Below are positions 7,019-11,545 of a DNA stretch of 11,545 nucleotides, in pieces. Each line of letters opens with the position of its first letter. Position 1 is the stretch's first letter. The notes under the pieces are model-generated. The model ran no database searches and was not told where the DNA came from. It worked only from the letters and a program-made list of their open reading frames with translations. Source of the DNA: Anaerolineae bacterium. GTDB lineage: Bacteria > Chloroflexota > Anaerolineae > B4-G1 > SLSP01. The stretch covers positions 1-11,545 of the forward strand of contig JAFGNI010000048.1 in NCBI GenBank assembly GCA_016927095.1, written 5' to 3'. The position numbers were made by a program, and so were the translations under genes.

Positions 7019-7025
7019 AAAGGAG
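7019..7025 (+). promoter_or_regulatory. Ribosome binding site of the first aldo/keto reductase
   Basis: AAAGGAG is four bases before the ATG at 7030. It selects this start over an in-frame ATG at 6988, whose extra 14 residues do not resemble aldo/keto reductases. Confidence 0.8.
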
Positions 7026-7029
7026 AACA

Positions 7030-7938
7030 ATGGAGACACGAAGACTCGGCAGAACAGGGCTAACGGTGTCGCGCTTGGGCGTTGGCCTGGCTGAGATTGG
7101 CGGGCTCGATCTGGCTGAAGCTAAGCAAGCGGGTGAGGTCCTCAACCTGGCCTTGGACAACGGCATCACCTTCTTCGACACGGCGGCTTGTTACAGCAAT
7201 AGCGAGGCGCTGATCGGTCAGACGATCGCGCACCGCCGCGATGAGTTCATCTTAGCGACCAAGGCTGGACACGTCGCCGGCGGCTACGAGGGCGAGTCCT
7301 GGACGGCGCAAACGATCCGCGACAGCATCGACCGTAGCCTCAAGCGCATGCGGACGGATCATCTGGATATTGTGCAGCTGCACACCTGCAGTGTCGACGT
7401 GCTGGAGCGCGGCGAGGTGATCGAGGCGCTGCAAGCGGCGCAAGGGGCGGGCAAGACGCGGTTCATTGGTTACAGCGGCGACAATGACGGCGCGCTCTGG
7501 GCTGTAGAGAGTGGTCTGTTCGACACATTGCAGACCAGTTTCAACCTCGTTGACCAGAACGCCCGGCTGCACCTCTTCGGCCCGGCCCAGGAGCAGGAGA
7601 TGGGCATCATCGTGAAACGGCCCATTGCGAACGGCGCCTGGGGGGCGACCGCGGCCCCGAGCAGCTATGCGGCGCAGTACTTCCAGCGTGCCCAAGAGAT
7701 GGCGGCGCTAGGCCCCTTACCCAAGGCGCCGGACCATCGCATCCTGCTGGCGCTGGGCTTTGTCTTCGCTCACGATCCCGTGGATACCTTCATCGTGGGC
7801 ACGCGTAACCCTGACCACATGCGTGCCAACATTGAACTCGTCAACAGCCGTCTGCCCATTGCAGGCGAGACTGCGGACGAGCTTCGCAGCCGGTTCGACC
7901 AGCTCGGGGTCGAACAGGACTGGCGACAACTCAGTTGA
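7030..7938 (+). CDS. Aldo/keto reductase
   Basis: NAD(P)H-dependent carbonyl reductase or sugar dehydrogenase, 302 residues, of usual family length. It begins with the typical aldo/keto reductase opening METRRLGRTGLTVSRLGVG. The catalytic tetrad is complete: Asp50 and Tyr55 (FFDTAACY), Lys78 (ATKAG) and His118 (QLH). The C-terminal FIVGTRNPDHM segment is the family's cofactor-binding region. The protein is probably cytoplasmic. It lies 59 bases after the glycosidase-like gene and adjoins the peptidase gene: its TGA is 17 bases before the peptidase ATG. The substrate is unknown; in a sugar cluster it may act on an aldose, ketose or 3-oxo sugar. It is clearly a different subfamily from the second aldo/keto reductase at 9953, so the two are not a recent tandem duplication. 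Confidence 0.93.
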   Translation: METRRLGRTGLTVSRLGVGLAEIGGLDLAEAKQAGEVLNLALDNGITFFDTAACYSNSEALIGQTIAHRRDEFILATKAGHVAGGYEGESWTAQTIRDSIDRSLKRMRTDHLDIVQLHTCSVDVLERGEVIEALQAAQGAGKTRFIGYSGDNDGALWAVESGLFDTLQTSFNLVDQNARLHLFGPAQEQEMGIIVKRPIANGAWGATAAPSSYAAQYFQRAQEMAALGPLPKAPDHRILLALGFVFAHDPVDTFIVGTRNPDHMRANIELVNSRLPIAGETADELRSRFDQLGVEQDWRQLS

Positions 7939-7955
7939 TCGATCGGGTCTCTCCA

Positions 7956-9938
7956 ATGAAAAACGTCCATATCGAACGCTATCTCAATATCCGTCAGGCC
8001 TATAGCCCCGCCTTCGCGCCGGACGGGAAGTCGCTGGCTTTTCTCAGCACCATCACCGGCTTGCCCCAGGTGTGGTCCGTTCCTCTGCCAGAAGATGATG
8101 CACATGGTCCCTGCCAGGACGTCGTGCCCTGGCCTGAGCAACTCACCTTCACCAATGACCGGGTGAGTGAGATCGCCTATGCCCCTGATGGTAAAGGGCA
8201 GCGCACGGGCTCCGAACCGCCGCGCCTGCTCTATGCCGAGGATGTTGGGGGGAGTGAACGGCACCAGTTGTTTCTCCTAGATCCGGAACATGCGCGCTCA
8301 CTTCACCTCACGGCGGGCTACGAGGAAGCGATGCATCTCTTTGGCAGCTGGTCTGACGACGGAACCCAGATCTGTTTCGCAGCCAACCGGCGCGATCCTG
8401 CGATCTTCGACCTCTATGTGCAGCCGATGGACGGCATGGAAGTAGGAGCGGCTCGGTTAGTGTGGGAGAACGATGCACGTGGCTATCTGCGTCTGCTCGC
8501 CTTCTCGCCGAGTGATGGTGGATGCCGCCGCGGACGCATCATAGCGGCTCGGACCGCCGGCTCATTTGACCACACCTTACTGGAGATCGACGTGGCCTCT
8601 GGGGAGGCGCGCGCGTTGCTCGCGACCGGCGAACCGGCCCGCTTCTCCGGCATGCGCTATGCCCCCGAGGGTGACAGCCTCTACCTCATCACGGATATCG
8701 ATTCGGACTTTCTCTATGTTGCCCAGCTCGATCTGACCAAGAGCTCCGGGGGACGGGAGGGACTCCGTCCCCTGATCCAGCCTGCTTGGGACTGCGGGGC
8801 GCTTGAACTCTCGCCTGACGGTCGCTGGCTTGCCTATACCGTGAACGTCGAGGGCGGTGATCATGTTTTCCTGCTCGACCTAAAGAGCGGGCAGGTTCGA
8901 TCCGCCCCCCAGTTCTCTGATACCCCCGGCATCGTGCCCGATGACAAGCTGAGCTTCTCGCCCGACGGGCGCTATCTTGCCTTCGCCTTCTCAAGCTCGA
9001 CGCATACCACCGACATCGTGCTATGGGACCTCGCCGATACAGATCTCCGGCAGCGAGACAAGGTTCGCTGGGCAACGCGTTCGTCCCACGGTGGGTTGCC
9101 GCCGTCCGGCTTCGTCGCGCCGGAATTGATCTTCTACCCCACGTTTGATCGGATTGGTTCCGAAGGCTCAACCGGAGCGGACGCCGGTACAAATCACCGG
9201 TTCGCGCAGCGACAGATACCGGCCTGGTTCTACAGACCTGAGGTCGCATCTGAAAGGCCGATTCCGGCTGTCGTGATGGTCCATGGGGGGCCCGAGAGCC
9301 AGTTCCGGCCCTACTTCCACTTCCTGATCCAGTACCTCGTCGGGAATGGCTACGCTGTGCTGGCGCCCAACGTCCGGGGCTCCACAGGCTACGGCAAGGC
9401 GTACAGCCATCTCGATGATGTCGAAAAGCGCATGGACTCGGTGGCGGACCTCGCTCACGCCGCGCAATGGCTCAAGGCGCAGGTCGAGATTGACGCTGAT
9501 CGTGTCGCCGTTTACGGTGGCAGTTATGGTGGCTTCATGGTCCTCGCAGCACTGACGACCTACCCGGACCTGTGGGCGGCCGGTGTGGACATCGTCGGCA
9601 TCAGCAACCTCGCCACTTTCCTCGAGAACACAAGCGACTACCGGCGCGCTCACCGGGAGGCTGAATACGGGAGCTTGGCGTGGGACCGCGATTTCCTGGA
9701 GGCGATCGCGCCTATCAACCACATCGATCAGGTGACGGCGCCCTTGATGGTAGTCCACGGGCGCAACGATCCCCGCGTGCCGCTGAGTGAGGCGGAGCAA
9801 CTGGTGACAGCGCTTCAGGAACGCGACATCCCTGTGCGGTTCTTGGTCTTCGATGATGAGGGCCATGGCATCGTCAAGTTGGCGAACAAGCTTGTGGCCT
9901 ATCCGGCTATTGTGGAGTTCTTGAACGAATACCTATAA
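7956..9938 (+). CDS. S9 family serine peptidase (prolyl oligopeptidase / acylaminoacyl-peptidase type)
   Basis: Peptidase of the alpha/beta-hydrolase S9 family, 660 residues, a normal length. The N-terminal part (about 1-400) is a beta-propeller of WD40-like/TolB-type repeats, seen as recurring FAPDGKSLAF, YAPEGDSLYL, LSPDGRWLAY and FSPDGRYLAF units. The C-terminal hydrolase carries the triad Ser523 (GGSYGG), Asp605 (GRNDPRVP) and His637 (DEGHG). HGGPES upstream of the serine is the usual oxyanion region. There is no signal peptide, so it is likely a cytoplasmic oligopeptidase. The start is uncertain: ATG 7956 gives a good N-terminus but has no strong ribosome site, while an in-frame TTG at 7935 would overlap the preceding stop by four bases. 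Its place in a sugar operon is unexplained. Some members of this fold are carbohydrate or acyl esterases, which would fit the context better but cannot be shown. Confidence 0.92.
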   Translation: MKNVHIERYLNIRQAYSPAFAPDGKSLAFLSTITGLPQVWSVPLPEDDAHGPCQDVVPWPEQLTFTNDRVSEIAYAPDGKGQRTGSEPPRLLYAEDVGGSERHQLFLLDPEHARSLHLTAGYEEAMHLFGSWSDDGTQICFAANRRDPAIFDLYVQPMDGMEVGAARLVWENDARGYLRLLAFSPSDGGCRRGRIIAARTAGSFDHTLLEIDVASGEARALLATGEPARFSGMRYAPEGDSLYLITDIDSDFLYVAQLDLTKSSGGREGLRPLIQPAWDCGALELSPDGRWLAYTVNVEGGDHVFLLDLKSGQVRSAPQFSDTPGIVPDDKLSFSPDGRYLAFAFSSSTHTTDIVLWDLADTDLRQRDKVRWATRSSHGGLPPSGFVAPELIFYPTFDRIGSEGSTGADAGTNHRFAQRQIPAWFYRPEVASERPIPAVVMVHGGPESQFRPYFHFLIQYLVGNGYAVLAPNVRGSTGYGKAYSHLDDVEKRMDSVADLAHAAQWLKAQVEIDADRVAVYGGSYGGFMVLAALTTYPDLWAAGVDIVGISNLATFLENTSDYRRAHREAEYGSLAWDRDFLEAIAPINHIDQVTAPLMVVHGRNDPRVPLSEAEQLVTALQERDIPVRFLVFDDEGHGIVKLANKLVAYPAIVEFLNEYL

Positions 9939-9939
9939 C

Positions 9940-9944
9940 GGAGG
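9940..9944 (+). promoter_or_regulatory. Ribosome binding site of the Gpr-like reductase
   Basis: GGAGG lies eight bases before the ATG at 9953, inside the 14-base gap after the peptidase stop, consistent with one polycistronic message. Confidence 0.78.
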
Positions 9945-9952
9945 AAAGCGAA

Positions 9953-10954
9953 ATGGTCTACACAGCATCTGAGACGCGCTACGATACGATGGTCTACAAC
10001 CGCTGCGGGCGCAGCGGGCTGAAGCTACCGGCGATCTCACTGGGACTTTGGCACAACTTCGGCGGCGTCGATGTCTATGAGAACGCGCGCGCGATGCTCC
10101 ATCGTGCCTTTGATCTGGGTATCACCCACTTCGATCTGGCGAACAACTACGGACCGCCGCCCGGCTCGGCGGAGATCACCTTCGGGCGCGTGTTGGCCCA
10201 AGATCTGGCGCCTTACCGCGATGAGCTGATCATCTCGACCAAGGCCGGCTACGGGATGTGGGCCGGGCCTTATGGTGAGTGGGGCTCCCGCAAGTATCTC
10301 ATCGCCAGTCTCGATCAGAGCTTGAAGCGCATGGGCCTCGACTATGTGGACATCTTCTACAGCCACCGTCCCGATCCGGAGACGCCACTGGAGGAGACGA
10401 TGGGCGCGCTCGACTTCGCCGTGCGCAGCGGGCGCGCGCTCTATGCCGGCATCTCCAATTACAATCCTCAACAGACGCGTCGCGCTGCGGAGATCCTGGA
10501 CGATCTGGGCACGCCCTGTCTGATTCACCAGCCCTCTTACAGCATGTTCAACCGTTGGGTCGAGGATGGCTTGCTCGACGTGCTGGAGGAGAAGGGCATC
10601 GGCAGCATCTGCTTCTCGCCCTTGGCCCAGGGCCTTCTGACCAGTAAGTACCTCGGGGGTGGCATTCCTGAGGGATCGCGGGCAGCTAAGCCGCACGGGT
10701 TCCTGCGGCCCTCCCACATCACCGACGAGAAGCTAGCCAAGGTGGCTAAGCTCAAGGCGATCGCGGATGATCGTGGGCAGTCGGTGGCCCAATTGGCTCT
10801 CGCCTGGGTCCTGCGCCAGCCCGCGGTGACGTCGGCTCTGATTGGCACCAGCAAGGTCAGCCAAGTTGAGGACAGCGCTGCCACGGTGGAGAACCTGGAT
10901 TTTGTTGACGAGGAGCTCCAGGCGATCGAGGCTATTCTGCGCGAGGAAGGGTAG
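9953..10954 (+). CDS. gpr: YghZ/Gpr-like aldo/keto reductase (L-glyceraldehyde 3-phosphate reductase type)
   Basis: NADPH-dependent aldo/keto reductase of the AKR14 type, 333 residues. It closely resembles E. coli YghZ (Gpr), which reduces L-glyceraldehyde 3-phosphate and methylglyoxal, and shares the blocks LPAISLGLWHNFG, ITHFDLANNYGPPPGSAE, DELIISTKAGY, SRKYLIASLDQSLKRMG and LIHQPSY. The tetrad is Asp61, Tyr66, Lys97 and His138 (FYSHR). The conserved PLAQGLLTSKYL and SALIGTSK segments form the C-terminal cofactor site. It follows the peptidase by 14 bases and precedes the HemE-like gene by three, so it is within the operon. A role in clearing or using triose-phosphate by-products of sugar breakdown is inferred from the family. 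Related potassium-channel beta-subunit-like reductases are the main alternative. The gene symbol is by homology only. Confidence 0.93.
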   Translation: MVYTASETRYDTMVYNRCGRSGLKLPAISLGLWHNFGGVDVYENARAMLHRAFDLGITHFDLANNYGPPPGSAEITFGRVLAQDLAPYRDELIISTKAGYGMWAGPYGEWGSRKYLIASLDQSLKRMGLDYVDIFYSHRPDPETPLEETMGALDFAVRSGRALYAGISNYNPQQTRRAAEILDDLGTPCLIHQPSYSMFNRWVEDGLLDVLEEKGIGSICFSPLAQGLLTSKYLGGGIPEGSRAAKPHGFLRPSHITDEKLAKVAKLKAIADDRGQSVAQLALAWVLRQPAVTSALIGTSKVSQVEDSAATVENLDFVDEELQAIEAILREEG

Positions 10955-10957
10955 GCG

Positions 10958-11545
10958 ATGGTGGCGTCGATGACACGCCCCCTGGTTGATGGCACGCCGC
11001 GTGAGCGGTTTGCCGCTGCGTTGGATGGGCGTCCCCTCGTCGGGCGGGTGCCCCACTTTGAGCTCGTCTTCTTCCTCACCATGGAGGCCTTTGGCAAGGT
11101 TCATCCCAGCCACCGCAGCTACCACCAATGGGGTCAGATGTCGGATCGTGAGCGGCAGCTTCACCGGGAGGACATCGCTGACATCTTCATCGACACTGCG
11201 GCGCGCTATGGACACGATGCGACCTTTCTGCATCCCAACCCGGGAGACGAGGAGGAGATCCTGCGCCTAATCGACCTGGTGCGCGAGAAGACCGGCAATC
11301 GCTACTTCCTGATGATCCACGGGGATGCCACCTATAGTATCCCCGATGGCGATGGCATGGCGACGTTCTCCTACCGTCTGGTGGACGACCCCGAAGGGCT
11401 GAAGCGCGAGGCTGCGCGGCATGTGGACCGCGCCCTGGCTCGGGCGGAGCGTATCGCGAAGCACGGGGGTCTGGACGGGTTTGCCCTCTGCTCGGACTAC
11501 TGCTTCAACACAGGTCCTTTCCTGAGGCCGAGCCAGTTTGCGGAG
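10958..11545 (+). CDS. Uroporphyrinogen decarboxylase-like (URO-D superfamily) protein, 3' end cut by window
   Basis: The first 196 residues of a longer protein; the frame is open to the window edge. The N-terminal TPRERFAAALDGRPLVGRVPHFEL is the common opening of URO-D superfamily proteins found outside haem operons. It lacks the MRQAGRY signature of true HemE, which is replaced by GRVPHFELVFFL (29-40). This makes porphyrin decarboxylation unlikely and suggests the branch that also includes corrinoid/thiol methyltransferases such as MtaA. The visible end has a Cys178-x-Asp180-Tyr-Cys182 cluster (CSDYCFNTGPF), typical of this uncharacterised group. The start ATG is three bases after the preceding stop, with AGGAAGGG at 10944-10951 as ribosome site, so it belongs to the same operon; ATG 10970 is a possible alternative start. 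Function is unknown. Confidence 0.85.
   Translation, partial: MVASMTRPLVDGTPRERFAAALDGRPLVGRVPHFELVFFLTMEAFGKVHPSHRSYHQWGQMSDRERQLHREDIADIFIDTAARYGHDATFLHPNPGDEEEILRLIDLVREKTGNRYFLMIHGDATYSIPDGDGMATFSYRLVDDPEGLKREAARHVDRALARAERIAKHGGLDGFALCSDYCFNTGPFLRPSQFAE

Noticed and set aside
6988..7029. Extension of the first aldo/keto reductase to the ATG at 6988
   Set aside because: The extra residues are not family-like and the good ribosome site lies directly before ATG 7030.

Overview
The window is GC-rich (about 60% by eye) and bacterial. It is a tightly packed, one-directional stretch of carbohydrate-metabolism genes, all on the + strand. It holds seven complete genes, one gene cut at the left edge and one cut at the right edge. 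There is no rRNA, tRNA, mobile element, CRISPR array, transporter or regulator. The gene mix (Gfo/Idh/MocA dehydrogenase, pyrophosphate-type phosphofructokinase, GH2 enzyme, HemE-like protein, aldo/keto reductases) resembles sugar-utilisation clusters of Chloroflexota or similar free-living heterotrophs. That assignment is an inference from gene content only; no phylogenetic marker is present.

Layout. (1) 1-2611: a Gfo/Idh/MocA sugar dehydrogenase (partial), then after 28 bases a long-form 6-phosphogluconate dehydrogenase whose cofactor loop looks NAD-type. (2) 2612-2757: a 146-base gap with a perfect 34-base palindrome. (3) 2758-4047: a phosphofructokinase with pyrophosphate-type active-site residues. 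(4) 4048-4178: a 131-base gap with two further inverted repeats, one a long two-segment hairpin ending ten bases before the next ribosome binding site. (5) 4179-6970: a GH2 enzyme with the NxK signature of uronidases, overlapping by four bases a TIM-barrel protein that looks like an unassigned clan A-type glycosidase. (6) 7030-10954: a generic aldo/keto reductase, an S9 prolyl-oligopeptidase-like serine peptidase, and a second aldo/keto reductase closely resembling E. coli YghZ/Gpr. (7) 10958 to the end: a uroporphyrinogen-decarboxylase-like protein without the HemE signature.

How they may work together (inference). The GH2 enzyme and its overlapping partner would release a sugar or uronic acid from a glycoside. 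The Gfo/Idh/MocA enzyme and the two aldo/keto reductases would interconvert carbonyl and hydroxyl groups on the released sugar or its breakdown products. 6-Phosphogluconate dehydrogenase and the phosphofructokinase would connect this to the pentose-phosphate and glycolytic routes, in versions apparently tuned to NAD+ and pyrophosphate rather than NADP+ and ATP. The S9 peptidase and HemE-like protein have no obvious place in this scheme. No gene has a signal peptide that I can see, so the chemistry appears cytoplasmic and the substrate must be imported by genes outside the window.
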